In this document: positions 21,560 to 33,699 of the stretch, in pieces | How the letters are laid out: each line of letters starts with the position of its first letter | Position numbering within the stretch: position 1 is the first letter of the stretch | NCBI GenBank assembly: GCA_021014325.1 | Contig: CM037472.1 | Span: 1,178,001-1,242,000, forward strand | DNA: 64,000 nucleotides | Direction: 5' to 3' | DNA from: Plazaster borealis | Taxonomy: Eukaryota; Echinodermata; Asteroidea; Forcipulatida; Labidiasteridae | Notes under the pieces: generated by a model | Databases searched by the model: none | Told to the model about the DNA's origin: nothing | Seen by the model: only the letters and a program-made list of their open reading frames with translations | Position numbers and translations under genes: made by a program

Positions 21560-22680
21560 AAACAGCCCACTGTACGACGAAAACAGAAAACACCAAAGCA
21601 ACAAAACTGACACATCTATGTCCCAATGTCTTACAACAAACTGCTGGTTTGTTCATCCATGATTGCTAGATGAACAGCTAAGATGTCTTGATGATAGTGA
21701 TGTTTTCATACGCGATGCTCTCCTTTATGCCTTGTAGCCTTCAAGGTGTCAGTACTGGGGATTCCATCTGCACTTGATTTCAAGGAACTATTAGCTACAT
21801 CTCTGGCTCTGAAAGGTTAAGTTCACAGATAAGAAACTGTATGTGAGCCAACAATTTTAATGTGCAAAATACATTGCAGGGGTGATTAAAACTGGTGTGA
21901 TAAGACATCATGTAGTGTGATAAGACATCATGGGGTTTTTTACTTGAGTTTTCAACGATTTTTTATTCCTAATCCTTTGTTTTCGTGAAAAGTAGACTGA
22001 AGTAATCTGTGAGAAAGTTTAGCAAGTAGTTTGCTTTTGAAGTTACAAACATTGTTTTCCTCCTTTTTATTATCTATTCAGGGGAGGTATACGGGTGGAA
22101 TATTTTGATTTCTCCGTCTCCTGATCAGGAGGTTACAATAATTACAGCAAGGTTAAACCATAGTAAAAATGTTTTTTCCAAATCAATCATCACTCTAAAA
22201 GTATTTAACTAATTGATGCATCTTTTGAAAGCTGAAAGGGGGGGGGGGCGGCAAGTTTTGTACAAGAAAAAAAGTGCTTTTATTGCCTTTCCATCTAAAG
22301 GTGCTCAAATGTTCAAGTTTTACATTCTCCCATTGTTGTATTCAAACAGCTTATCTCGCTTATCATCAACCTGGTTTTCTTGAAGAGGACATAACTCCTG
22401 TAGTGACAACATTTATACAAGTGACAGTGGAGTACATAATCTTAAAAGGCTTGAATGATTTCCCGATAATTATGATTACATAATTTGCATTCTTAAAACA
22501 AGATACATACAAAGGAGAGTGCAGCCGACATCCAGTCATTGTGTGGAGGCCGGATCGAGAGGTCTAGTTGTTCCAAAAGTGGCAAGCCCAACTCAGCCTT
22601 CTGTCTGTAGCTCATCCCGTAGGTAACATGTTGTAAATGATGAGGGTGTCTCAACGTGGGACCCCTTTCATGTAAGCCCA
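21560..22680. other. Unassigned stretch
   Basis: No supported gene. It holds a small direct repeat (TGTGATAAGACATCATG, twice near 21900) and a poly-G run near 22243. Confidence 0.35.
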
Positions 22681-22689
22681 TGACGGTGA

Positions 22690-23335
22690 CATAGCCTTTG
22701 TCTTATGGGCATTAGCAGTTCTGCCAGTGGAGGTGGGCCACTGCGAGTGTGATGAGTGTATGGCCCTTACTCTCCACATGGAGATAGTATCCAGGGAGGC
22801 CGCCCCATGCGGCTTAGTGGATTAGATCAACAGTTGGGAGGCGGAACCCCTGCCAAAAGGGCCCAGGAAAGCTTTGGTGGCCTTGCATGACTGTGAGGCA
22901 ATAGCAACACTGGAGCAACCATATTATTTAACAAGCTTTGGCCCCTGTAGGCTTTGGAACAAGAACTGCCAGAGTGGTTGTCAGTTCTCTACGAAAGAGA
23001 CCTGTAGGAGTAACGTAGTGGACTAGTCCAATGATTGGTTGCAATGCTGCAAGAGGACACACTAGAACTATAGCAGTGTTGCCTCTTACAATGGCCAGTA
23101 CGTTCCCTTGCTCCCCCAGAGTCAAAACAGCTGTAATGACTGCCATGGGGGCTAGCCAGTAGCAAAGGTTCCAGTAATTGCTACTCCAAGGGCCAGAGAA
23201 AAGCTATGGTGGCCTTGTGTGACTGTGGGGCAATTGCAACAGCGACCAACCAGTTTTTTCTTTAAATCTTTTGCCCCTGTAGGCTTTGGAACAACAAAAA
23301 ACCACAGTGGTTGTCAGTTCTATAAAGCCATTTAG
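22690..23335 (+). repeat. Full-length satellite units, left flank
   Basis: These diverged units contain both the 178-bp core (ACTGCC, AGAGGACACA, GTTGCCTCTTACA, CAGCTGTAATGACTGCCATGG) and an extra segment. The extra segment reads GGCCCAGGAAAGC, TTTGGTGGCCTTGCATGAC, GGAGCAACC, then CCCCTGTAGGCTTTGGAAC. It is missing from the amplified array to the right. The units look like the parent form. Confidence 0.75.
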
Positions 23336-26300
23336 GAGTCTTGCTGTGGAATCTTCATCCGGCAATCGGCAGAGATGGAACGAATAGACAGTGGAACTGC
23401 CCGAAGAGGACACATTGGAGCTATAGCAGTGTTGCCTCTTACAAAGGCCAGTACATTCCCTTTCTCCACAAGAGTCCAAACAGCTGTAATGACTGCCATG
23501 GAGGCTAGCCAGTAAGGAGTAACGCTGTGGACTCATCCGACAACCGGCAGCGATGACACAAATAGACAGGGGAACTGCCCGAAGAGGACACACTGGAGTT
23601 ATAGCAGTGTTGCCTCTTACAAAGGCGAGTACATTCCCTATCTCCCCAAGAGTCCAAACAGCTGTAATGACTGCCATGGGGGCTAGCCAGTAAGGAGTGA
23701 CGCTGTGGACTCATCCGGCAACCGTCAGCGATGGAACGAATAGACAGGGGAACTGCCCGAAGAGTACACACTGGAGCTATAGCAGTGTTGCCTCTTACAA
23801 AGGCCAGTACATTCCCTTACTCCACAAGAGTCCAAACAGCTGTAATGACTGCCATGGGGGCTAGCCAGTAAGGAGTAACGCTGTGGACTCATCCGGCAAC
23901 CGTCAGCGATGGAACGAATAGACAGGGGAACTGCCCGAAGAGTACACACTGGAGCTATAGCAGTGTTGCCTCTTACAAAGGCCAGTACATTCCCTTTCTC
24001 CACAAGAGTCCAAACAGCTGTAATGACTGCCATGGGGGCTAGCCAGTAAGGAGTAACGCTGTGGACTCATCCGGCAACCGTCAGCGATGGAACGAATAGA
24101 GAGGGGAACTGCCCGAAGAGGAAACACTAGAACTATAGCAGTGTTGCCTCTAACAAAGGCCAGTACATTCCCTTACTCCCGAGAGTCCAAACAGCTGTAA
24201 TGACTGCCATGGGGGCTAGCCAGTAAGGAGTAAAGCTGTGGACTCATCCGGCAACCGGCAGCGATGGCACATATAGACAGGGGAACTGCCCGAAGAGGAC
24301 ACACTGGAGCTATAGCAGTGTTGCCTCTTACAAAGGCCAGTACATTCCCTTTCTCCACAAGAGTCCAAACAGCTGTAATGACTGCCATGGGGGCTAGCCA
24401 GTAAGGAGTAACGCTGTGGACTCATCCGGCAACCGGCAGCGATGGCACGAACAGACAGGGGAACTGCCCGAAGAAGACACACTGGAGTTGTAGCAGTGTT
24501 GCCTCTTACAAAGGCCAGTACATTAACTATCTCCCGAGGAGACCAAACAGCTGTAATGACTGCCATGGTGGCTAGCCAGTAAGGAGTACCGCTGTGGACT
24601 CATCCGGCAACCGTCAGCGATGGAACGAATAGACAGGGGAACTGCCCGAAGAGTACACACTGGAGCTATAGCAGTGTTGCCTCTTACAAAGGCCAGTACA
24701 TTCCCTTTCTCCCCCAGAGTCCAAACAGCTGTGATGACTGCCAAGGGGGCTAGCCAGTTAGGAGTACTGCTGTGGACTCATCCGGCAACCGGCAGCGATG
24801 GAACGAATAGACAGGGGAACTGCCTGAAGAGTATACACTGGAGCTATAGCAGTGTTGCCTCTTACAAAGGCCAGTACATTCCCTTTCTCCCCAAGAGTCC
24901 AAACAGCTGTAATGACTGCCATGGGGGCTAGCAAGTTAGGAGTACCTCTGTTAACTTATCCAGCAACCAACACCTATGGCACGAATAGAGAGGGGAACTG
25001 CCCAAAGAGGAAACACGAGAACTATAGCAGTGTTGCCTCTAACAAAGGCCAGTACATTCCCTTACTCCCGAGAGTCCAAACAGCTGTAATGACTGCCATG
25101 GGGGCTAGCCAGTAAGGAGTAAAGCTGTGGACTCATCCGGCAACCGGCAGCGATGGAACAAATAGACAGGGGAACTGCCCAAAGAGTATACACTAGAACT
25201 ATAGCAGTGTTGCCTCTTACAAAGGCCAGTACATTCCCTATCTCCCCAAGAGTCCAAACAGCTGTAATGACTGCCATGGGGGCTAGCCAGTAAGGAGTGA
25301 CGCTGTGGACTCATCCGGCAACCGGCAGCGATGGAACGAATAGACAGGGGAACTGCCAGAAGAGGACACACTGGAGCTATAGCAGTATGCCTCTTACAAA
25401 GGCCAGTACATTCCCTATCTCCCCAAGAGTCCAAACAGCTGTAATGACTGCCATGGGGGCTAGCCAGTTAGGAGTAACGCTGTGGACTCATCCCGCAACC
25501 GGCAGCGATGGAACGAATAGACAGGGGAACCGCCCGAAGAGTACACACTGGAGCTATAGCAGTGTGCCTCTTACAAAGGCCAGTACATTCCCTTTCTCCC
25601 CAAGAGTCCAAACAGCTGTAATGACTGCCATGGGGGCCAGCCAGTTAGGAGTAACGCTGTGGACTCATCCGACAACCGGCAGCGATGGCACAAATAGACA
25701 GGGGAACTGCCCGAAGAGGACACACTGGAGTTATAGCAGTGTTGCCTCTTACAAAGGCGAGTACATTCCCTATCTCCCCAAGAGTCCAAACAGCTGTAAT
25801 GACTGCCATGGGGGCTAGCCAGTAAGGAGTAACGCTGTGGACTCATCCGGCAACCGTCAGCGATGGAACGAATAGACAGGGGAACTGCCCGAAGAGTACA
25901 CACTGGAGCTATAGCAGTGTTGCCTCTTACAAAGGCCAGTACATTCCCTTTCTCCCCCAGAGTCCAAACAGCTGTAATGACTGCCATGGGGGCTAGCAAG
26001 TTAGGAGTACCTCTGTTCACTTATCCAGCAACCGGCACCTATGGCACGAATAGAGAGGGGAACTGCCCGAAGAGGAAACACGAGAACTATAGCACTGTTG
26101 CCTCTTACAAAGGCCAGTACATTCCCTTACTCCCGAGAGTCCAAACAGCTGTAATGACTGCCATGGGGGCTAGCCAGTAAGGAGTAAAGCTGTGGACTCA
26201 TCCGGGCAACCGGCAGCGATGGCACATATAGACAGGGGAACTGCCCGAAGAGGACACACTGGAGCTATAGCAGTGTTGCCTCTTACAAAGGCCAGTACAT

Positions 26301-28480
26301 TCCCTTTCTCCACAAGAGTCCAAACAGCTGTAATGACTGCCATGGAGGCTAGCCAGTAAGGAGTAACGCTGTGGACTCATCCGACAACCGGCAGCGATGG
26401 CACAAATAGACAGGGGAACTGCCCGAAGAGGACACACTGGAGTTATAGCAGTGTTGCCTCTTACAAAGGCGAGTACATTCCCTATCTCCCCAAGAGTCCA
26501 AACAGCTGTAATGACTGCCATGGGGGCTAGCCAGTAAGGAGTAACGCTGTGGACTCATCCGGCAACCGGCAGCGATGGCACGAACAGACAGGGGAACTGC
26601 CCGAAGAAGACACACTGGAGTTGTAGCAGTGTTGCCTCTTACAAAGGCCAGTACATTAACTATCTCCCGAGGAGACCAAACAGCTGTAATGACTGCCATG
26701 GAGGCTAGCCAGTAAGGAGTACCGCTGTGGACTCATCCGGCAACCGTCAGCGATGGAACGAATAGACAGGGGAACTGCCCGAAGAGTACACACTGGAGCT
26801 ATAGCAGTGTTGCCTCTTACAAAGGCCAGTACATTCCCTTTCTCCCCCAGAGTCCAAACAGCTGTAATGACTGCCATGGGGGCTAGCAAGTTAGGAGTAC
26901 CTCTGTTAACTTATCCAGCAACCGGCACCTATGACACGAATAGAGAGGGGAACTGCCCGAAGAGGAAACACTAGAACTATAGCAGTGTTGCCTCTTACAA
27001 AGGCCAGTACATTCCCTTACTCCCGAGAGTCCAAACAGCTGTAATGACTGCCATGGGGGCTAGCCAGTAAGGAGTAAAGCTGTGGACTCATCCGGCAACC
27101 GGCAGCGATGGCACATATAGACAGGGGAACTGCCTGAAGAGTATACACTGGAGCTATAGCAGTGTTGCCTCTTACAAAGGCCAGTACATTCTCTATCTCC
27201 CCAAGAGTCCAAACAGCTGTAATGACTGCCATGGGGGCTAGCCAGTAAGGAGTGACGCTGTGGACTCATCCGGCAATCGGTAGCGATGGAACGAATAGAC
27301 AGGGGAACTGCCCAAAGGGGACAAACTAGAGCTATAGCAGTATGCCTCTTACAAAGGCCAGTACATTCCCTATCTCCCCAAGAGTCCAAACAGCTGTAAT
27401 GACTGCCATGGGGGCTAGCCAGTTAGGAGTAACGCTGTGGACTCATCCGGCAACTGGCAGCGATGGAACGAATAGTATACACTAATAGTATACACTGTCC
27501 GAAAAGTATACACTGGAGCTATAGCAGTGTTGCCTCTTACAAAGGCCAGTACATTCCCTTTCTCCCCAAGAGTCCAAACAGCTGTAATGACTGCCATGGG
27601 GGCTAGCAAGTTAGGAGTACCTCTGTTAACTTATCCAGCAACCGACACCTATGGCACGAATAGAGAGGGGAACTGCCCAAAGAGGAAACACGAGAACTAT
27701 AGCAGTGTTGCCTCTAACAAAGGCCAGTACATTCCCTTACTCCCGAGAGTCCAAACAGCTGTAATGACTGCCATGGGGGCTAGCCAGTAAGGAGTAAAGC
27801 TGTGGACTCATCCGGCAACCGGCAGCGATGGAACAAATAGACAGGGGAACTGCCCGAAGAGTATACACTAGAGCTATAGCAGTGTTGCCTCTTACAAAGG
27901 CCAGTACATTCCCTATCTCCCCAAGAGTCCAAACAGCTGTAATGACTGCCATGGGGGCTAGCCAGTAAGGAGTGACGCTGTGGACTCATCCGGCAACCGG
28001 CAGCGATGGAACGAATAGACAGGGGAACTGCCAGAAGAGGACACACTGGAGCTATAGCAGTATGCCTCTTACAAAGGCCAGTACATTCCCTATCTCCCCA
28101 AGAGTCCAAACAATTGTAATGACTGCCATGGGGGCTAGCCAGTTAGGAGTAACGCTGTGGACTCATCCCGCAACCGGCAGCGATGGAACGAATAGACAGG
28201 GGAACCGCCCGAAGAGGACACACTGGAGCTATAGCAGTGTGCCTCTTACAAAGGCCAGTACATTCCCTTTCTCCCCAAGAGTCCAAACAGCTGTAATGAC
28301 TGCCATGGGGGCCAGCCAGTTAGGAGTAACGCTGTGGACTCATCCCGCAACCGGCAGCGATGGAACGAATAGACAGGGGAACCGCCCGAAGAGGACACAC
28401 TGGAGCTATAGCAGTATGCCTCTTACAAAGGCCAGTACATTCCCTTTCTCTCCCAGAGTCTGAACATCTGTACTGACTGC
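23336..28480 (+). repeat. 178-bp satellite array, about 29 units
   Basis: The unit runs GTGGACTCATCCGGCAACC, GGCAGCGATGGAACGAATAG, GGGGAACTGCCCGAAGAG, CACACTGGAGCTATAGCAGTG, then the TGCCTCTTACAAAGGCC and ACAGCTGTAATGACTGCC blocks. The period is 177-178 bp. Open frames occur on both strands, but 178 is not a multiple of three, so the frame rotates with each unit and the ORFs are not genes. A variant unit (TTAACTTATCCAGCAACC) recurs near 24952, 26019, 26908 and 27620. Blocks recur with offsets near 2,133 and 2,675 bp, giving higher-order structure. Confidence 0.92.
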
Positions 28481-29550
28481 TGTGGGGGGGGGGGGCTGCC
28501 GGTAGCAAAATATCCGGTAATTGCCCTGCCAAAAGGGCCCAGGAAAGCTTTGGTGGCCTTGCATGACTGTGAGGCAAAAGCAACACCGGAGCAACCGTCT
28601 TATCTAAAAGACTTTGGACCCTGTAACTGAGTAACGCTGTGAACTTGTCCAATGATTGGTAGCAATGCTACCATTACGGGGGAACTGCCCAAAGAGGACA
28701 CACACTAAAATGTCACCTCTTATGACGGCCAGTATTATGTTCCCTTTTCCCCCTGGAGTCTGACCAGCTGTACTGACTGCCATGGGGGCTACTCGGTAGT
28801 AAAAGTTCCGGTATCTGCCCTGCCAAGGGGCCCAGGAAAACTTCAGTGGCCTTGCATGACTGTGAGGCAATAGCGACACCGGAGCAACCCAATTCTTTGG
28901 CCCCTGTAGGTTTTGATACAAAAATACAGAGGGAAACTGCCCAAAGAGGACACACTAGAATGTCACCTCTTATGACGGCCAGTACGTTCCCTTGCTCCCC
29001 CGTAGTCCACCCGGCTGTAATGACTGCCATTGGGGCTAACCAGTAGCGAGAATTCCGGTTATTACCACTCCAAGAGGGAAAGAAAAGCTTAGTCGGCATT
29101 GCGTGACTGTGAGGCAATGGCACTGCAGGAGCAACCATCTTTTTTTTTTTACACAATCAAGAAACGCCACAGTGGTTGTCAGTTCTCAAAAGCCAATTAG
29201 GAGTACTGCTTGGACTCGTCCAGTTATTGGCAGCAATGCCGCCAATACAAGCAGGACTTGCCCGAAGAGGACACACTAGAACTATTGTAGCGTTGCCTCT
29301 ATTCTACAACGAGTAAGTTCCCTTTCTCCCCCGTGGGGGCTAGCTGGTAAAGGAAGTTCCGGTAACTACCAGTCCATGCAAGGGGGCAAAGAAAAGCTTT
29401 GGTGGCCTTGCATGAGGTAATAACCACGCCGGAGCAACCATTTAGAAAAATCTACGTAGGCTTTGGAACAAGAAACGCCACAGTAGTTTGCATTAAAGCC
29501 CATTAGGAGTACCGCTGTGGACTCATCCGGCAATCGGCAGCGATGCAGGG
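28481..29550 (+). repeat. Full-length satellite units, right flank
   Basis: Units of roughly 300 bp with the GGAGCAACC and GGCCTTGCATGACTGTGAGG segment restored, each more diverged than the core array. The last unit (TAGGAGTACCGCTGTGG, about 29505) runs directly into the first exon module of the minus-strand array. Confidence 0.75.
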
Positions 29551-29657
29551 GGGATTGGCAGCATTGTTTTTAAAGAGCAACATGAATTCCGCACAAATAT
29601 TAGAGCTCCATTTGGTACCAGGGGTAAATGATAAAAGTATACTTTGGGGGACTTTAC

Positions 29658-29737
29658 CTTTTAGTACAGAGTGCAGCTCCTTCATCACAGGCTGTTCTAG
29701 GACATCTACTTGTCGATGGGTAGATGACTTTGATTGA
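29658..29737 (-). pseudogene. Minus-strand exon module a, frameshifted
   Basis: Read on the minus strand: acceptor TTGTATTGCAG, donor CTAAAAG|GTAAAG, 80 bp. The tail reads QPVMKELHSVLK as in the other copies, but a deletion near SKDIY breaks the frame. It is the member closest to the satellite array. Confidence 0.5.
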
Positions 29738-30164
29738 CTGCAATACAAACAAAATGCCTATTTAAACATTACCCGTCATTAAAGCAATTAGTTTCAGGAA
29801 ATTGTTTTTTTTAAATTTGTTTTCTACATTTTCGTTCACAAATAAATGAAGACAAACAAAAGAGAAAAAGAACAAAGTAATTCATGCTCATGAGGAATAT
29901 TTTGATTGTTGCAATCAAATTAAGCAACAGTAACTCAAGATGTCAATTGTTGCTGGTATGACCTTTAATTAATCCTGAAATCTCTCACATGAAGCATCCT
30001 TGGGGACTTTCCCAAGATCTTTAAGCCTGACAAAAGAAACACACAACAACAACAGCCAAGCTTTTTCATAACTGAGCTCGCTCTCTCAGAATGAAACTTA
30101 TCTAGCAAATGGCTTGCAAAATTTAAATTACCAAAAGCTAAGAGTATCCTTTTTGGGAAATCAC

Positions 30165-30242
30165 CCATTTCTTGAGAGTGCAGCTCCTTTGTCACAGCCT
30201 GGTCTTGAGACGGGTAGATGTCTTTGGAGATGATAAGCCTGA
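30165..30242 (-). CDS. Minus-strand exon module b, 78 bp
   Basis: The acceptor is TTGTTTGTGTTGCAG and the donor AAATGG|GTGATT. Two bases, 25 open codons and one base give a phase 1-1 exon reading RLIISKDIYPSQDQ, then AVTKELHSQEM. A phase-symmetric exon can be duplicated or skipped without shifting the frame, which fits the array. The protein family is unknown. Confidence 0.5.
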
Positions 30243-30831
30243 CTGCAACACAAACAAAATGAACAATTTGCAACATTTAGACTTTCAGAACATAACCCAT
30301 CCTTAAAACAGTTTGTCTCAGATAATGTCCTTTTACCTGAGGATTTGTCTAAAAATAAAAACAAACATTGAAAGCAGCAACAAAATTAGTGGAGGAACTC
30401 ATGCAAATCAAAATAGGAAACAGTAACTCTGGGATGTCAATTGCTTGAAACTCTTGAGGATTGGTGCTGGTATAAACTTTATGTATCAGTAAGCTCTCTG
30501 TTCGAATGAAAATTATCTAGCAAATGGCATGCACAATTTAAAATACCACAAGCTAAAAATTTGTCTTGAAATCTGTTTTTAACATGAAGCATCCTTGGGG
30601 AGTTTCCCAAAATCTTTAAAACCTGCCAGAAAAAAACACAACCCAGCCTGTTGCCTGATTGCCAAACAACATACAATTATCTTTGAATGAATTGTAATGC
30701 TACAAGAAAACGACTGATATTAACTTCTGTATAAAACAAGAGCAAGTGTACATAACTATTCTGCACAATTACTACAGAGCTCCATTTGGGACCAGGAGTA
30801 AATATTAAAAGTAACCTTTTGGGGAGTTTAC

Positions 30832-30915
30832 CTTTTACTGGAGAGTGCAGCTCATTTTTCATAGGCTGGTCTTGTCTTGTTGATGGGTGGATGTCTTTGG
30901 AGATGCTAAGCCTGA
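30832..30915 (-). CDS. Minus-strand exon module c, 84 bp
   Basis: The acceptor is GTTTGTGTTGCAG and the donor TAAAAG|GTAAAC. It is phase 1-1 with 27 open codons: RLSISKDIHPSTRQDQ, then PMKNELHSPVK. It has an identical copy 1,525 bp away. This is the best-preserved member of the array. There is no cysteine, unlike modules i and j. Confidence 0.5.
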
Positions 30916-31159
30916 CTGCAACACAAACAAAATGAACAATTTGCAACATTTAGTGTTTTAAACATTAGACATGATTAAAGAAATTGTTTTAAGATAAATT
31001 GTATTCTTTGATTTGTTTTCTATATTTTTGATCAAAAATAAATGAAGACAAAACATTCATTAAGAGCAGCAACAAAATGATTAAAGAAACTCAAGCACAT
31101 CAGGAACATATTTTGATTGTTAAAAAAACCCTGTAACCCGGCCCGTTAACTCTGAAATG

Positions 31160-31275
31160 ATAGTATACTGTTCGAAACGTCAAGACCACACCGGCTCTTT
31201 TCAGAGCCAACACTCCCACAAAAGAGATTTTATACATAGTTGTACCCGCACGTTTACTATTTTTTTTATAGTTAC
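31160..31275 (+). repeat. Dispersed repeat (GTATACTGTTCGAAACG)
   Basis: Related copies lie at about 32685-32800 (inside the tandem duplicate) and at 60115-60235. Shared blocks include ACCACACCGGCTC, CCAACACTCCCACAAAAG and GGTTGTACCC-like sequence. The 60-kb copy extends further left, so these are truncated pieces of a larger unidentified element. Confidence 0.6.
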
Positions 31276-31456
31276 TTCTCTGAAATTATTGCCAAACAAC
31301 ATACAAATATCTTTGAATGAATTGAAATGCTAGAAGATAATGACTGATATTAACTTTAATTAAATAAGAGCAACAACATCCATTTTGCACAATTATTATT
31401 ATGAGCTCCATTTGGACCAGGAACAAATATTATTAATAAACTTCTTGGGAATTCAC

Positions 31457-31545
31457 CTTTTACTGTAGAGTGCAGCTCCTTTATCACAGGCTAGTCTTGG
31501 ACATACGTGTTGACAGGTAGATGTCTTTGGAGATGATAAGCCTGA
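31457..31545 (-). pseudogene. Minus-strand exon module d, disrupted
   Basis: Acceptor and donor (AAAAG|GTGAAT) are kept and the start reads RLIISKDIYLSTRMSKTSL, but a stop follows before the LHS motif. At 89 bp it is five longer than module c, which breaks the frame. Confidence 0.5.
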
Positions 31546-31677
31546 CTGCATCACAAACAAATTGCACAATTCACAACATTTAGTGTTAGCTTGCTCTCTC
31601 AGAATGAAACTAATCTAGCAAATGGCTTGCAAAATTTAAATTACCAAAAGCTACGAGTATCCTTTTTGGGAAATCAC

Positions 31678-31767
31678 CCATTTCTTGAGAGTGCAGCTCC
31701 TACATCTTAGGCTGGGTTTGGACATCAACTTGTCGATGGGTAGATGTCTTTGGAAATGCAAGTCTGA
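31678..31767 (-). pseudogene. Minus-strand exon module e, diverged
   Basis: The acceptor is altered to TTGTTTTGAAG and the donor is GTGATT. At 90 bp the 5' part reads like RLAFPKTSTHRQ in the module frame, but the LHS tail is shifted. It is a decayed copy. Confidence 0.45.
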
Positions 31768-32356
31768 CTTCAAAACAAACAAATTGCACAATTTGCAACA
31801 TTTAGACTTTCAGAACATAACCCATCCTTAAAACAGTTTGTCTCAGATAATGTCCTTTTACCTGAGGATTTGTCTAAAAATAAAAACAAACATTGAAAGC
31901 AGCAACAAAATTAGTGGAGGAACTCATGCAAATCAAAATAGGAAACAGTAACTCTGGGATGTCAATTGCTTGAAACTCTTGAGGATTGGTGCTGGTATAA
32001 ACTTTATGTATCAGTAAGCTCTCTGTTCGAATGAAAATTATCTAGCAAATGGCATGCACAATTTAAAATACCACAAGCTAAAAATTTGTCTTGAAATCTG
32101 TTTTTAACATGAAGCATCCTTGGGGAGTTTCCCAAAATCTTTAAAACCTGCCAGAAAAAAACACAACCCAGCCTGTTGCCTGATTGCCAAACAACATACA
32201 ATTATCTTTGAATGAATTGTAATGCTACAAGAAAACGACTGATATTAACTTCTGTATAAAACAAGAGCAAGTGTACATAACTATTCTGCACAATTACTAC
32301 AGAGCTCCATTTGGGACCAGGAGTAAATATTAAAAGTAACCTTTTGGGGAGTTTAC

Positions 32357-32440
32357 CTTTTACTGGAGAGTGCAGCTCATTTTTCATAGGCTGGTCTTGT
32401 CTTGTTGATGGGTGGATGTCTTTGGAGATGCTAAGCCTGA
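32357..32440 (-). CDS. Minus-strand exon module f, 84 bp
   Basis: Identical copy of module c (RLSISKDIHPSTRQDQ, then PMKNELHSPVK), with the same acceptor, donor and phase 1-1. Confidence 0.5.
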
Positions 32441-32981
32441 CTGCAACACAAACAAAATGAACAATTTGCAACATTTAGTGTTTTAAACATTAGACATGAT
32501 TAAAGAAATTGTTTTAAGATAAATTGTATTCTTTGATTTGTTTTCTATATTTTTGATCAAAAATAAATGAAGACAAAACATTCATTAAGAGCAGCAACAA
32601 AATGATTAAAGAAACTCAAGCACATCAGGAACATATTTTGATTGTTAAAAAAACCCTGTAACCCGGCCCGTCAACTCTGAAATGATAGTATACTGTTCGA
32701 AACGTCAAGACCACACCGGCTCTTTTCAGAGCCAACACTCCCACAAAAGAGATTTTATACATAGTTGTACCCGCACATTTACTATTTTTTTTATAGTTAC
32801 TTCTCTGAAATTATTGCCAAACAACATACAAATATCTTTGAATGAATTGAAATGCTAGAAGATAATGACTGATATTAACTTTAATTAAATAAGAGCAACA
32901 ACATCCATTTTGCACAATTATTATTATGAGCTCCATTTGGACCAGGAACAAATATTATTAATAAACTTCTTGGGAATTCAC

Positions 32982-33070
32982 CTTTTACTGTAGAGTGCAG
33001 CTCCTTTATCACAGGCTAGTCTTGGACATACGTGTTGACAGGTAGATGTCTTTGGAGATGATAAGCCTGA
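32982..33070 (-). pseudogene. Minus-strand exon module g, disrupted
   Basis: Copy of module d within the second duplicate, with the same 89-bp length and the same early stop. Confidence 0.45.
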
Positions 33071-33202
33071 CTGCATCACAAACAAATTGCACAATTCACA
33101 ACATTTAGTGTTAGCTTGCTCTCTCAGAATGAAACTAATCTAGCAAATGGCTTGCAAAATTTAAATTACCAAAAGCTAAGAGTATCCTTTTTGGGAAATC
33201 AC

Positions 33203-33292
33203 CTTTTTCTTGAGAGTGCAGCTCCTACATCTTAGGCTGGGTTTGGACATCAACTTGTCGATGGGTAGATGTCTTTGGAAATGCAAGTCTGA
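33203..33292 (-). pseudogene. Minus-strand exon module h, diverged
   Basis: Copy of module e. The donor region is further changed (CACCTTTTTC instead of CACCCATTTC on the plus strand). Confidence 0.4.
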
Positions 33293-33699
33293 CTTCAAAA
33301 CAAACAAATTGCACAATTTGCAACATTTAGTGTTTTAGAACATTACCCATCATTAAAACAGTTAGTTTCAGATAACTTGCTTTACCCTCAGATTTGTTAA
33401 TACTTGTAATCAATCAATTATTGAAAGCAGCAACATAACGGTTTATCAGTGAGCATTCAGAATGAAACTAATCTGGCAAATGGCATGCACAATTTAAAAT
33501 ACCAACTGTTAAGAATTTGTTTTGATATTTTGGTTTAACGAACCAACAGAAAATAAACACAACCAAGCCTGTTAACTCTGAAATGACTGTCAAACCACAT
33601 ACAAACATCTTTGAATGAATTGTAATGCTACAAAAAATTACTGATATGAACTTCTTTTTAAACCAGAGCAAATATGGACATTCTGCACAAAAAACTAGA

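Larger units (their letters stand above)
30263..31787. repeat. 1,525-bp tandem duplication, copy 1
   Basis: Near-identical to 31788-33312. It contains exon modules c, d and e and a dispersed repeat at 31160-31275. Only scattered differences are seen (for example CCCGTTAAC versus CCCGTCAAC, GCACGTTTAC versus GCACATTTAC, GCTACGAGT versus GCTAAGAGT), so the duplication is recent. Confidence 0.9.
31788..33312. repeat. 1,525-bp tandem duplication, copy 2
   Basis: Second copy of 30263-31787, directly adjacent. Its modules lie at 32357-32440, 32982-33070 and 33203-33292. Past about 33325 the sequence continues into a more diverged unit. Confidence 0.9.

Noticed and set aside
23336..28480. CRISPR-like array
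   Set aside because: Whole 178-bp units repeat without unique spacers, and the setting is an animal genome.
23204..28652. Many 70-170 codon ORFs on both strands of the satellite
   Set aside because: The 178-bp unit is not a multiple of three, so frames rotate. The same peptide pieces recur on both strands purely from repetition.
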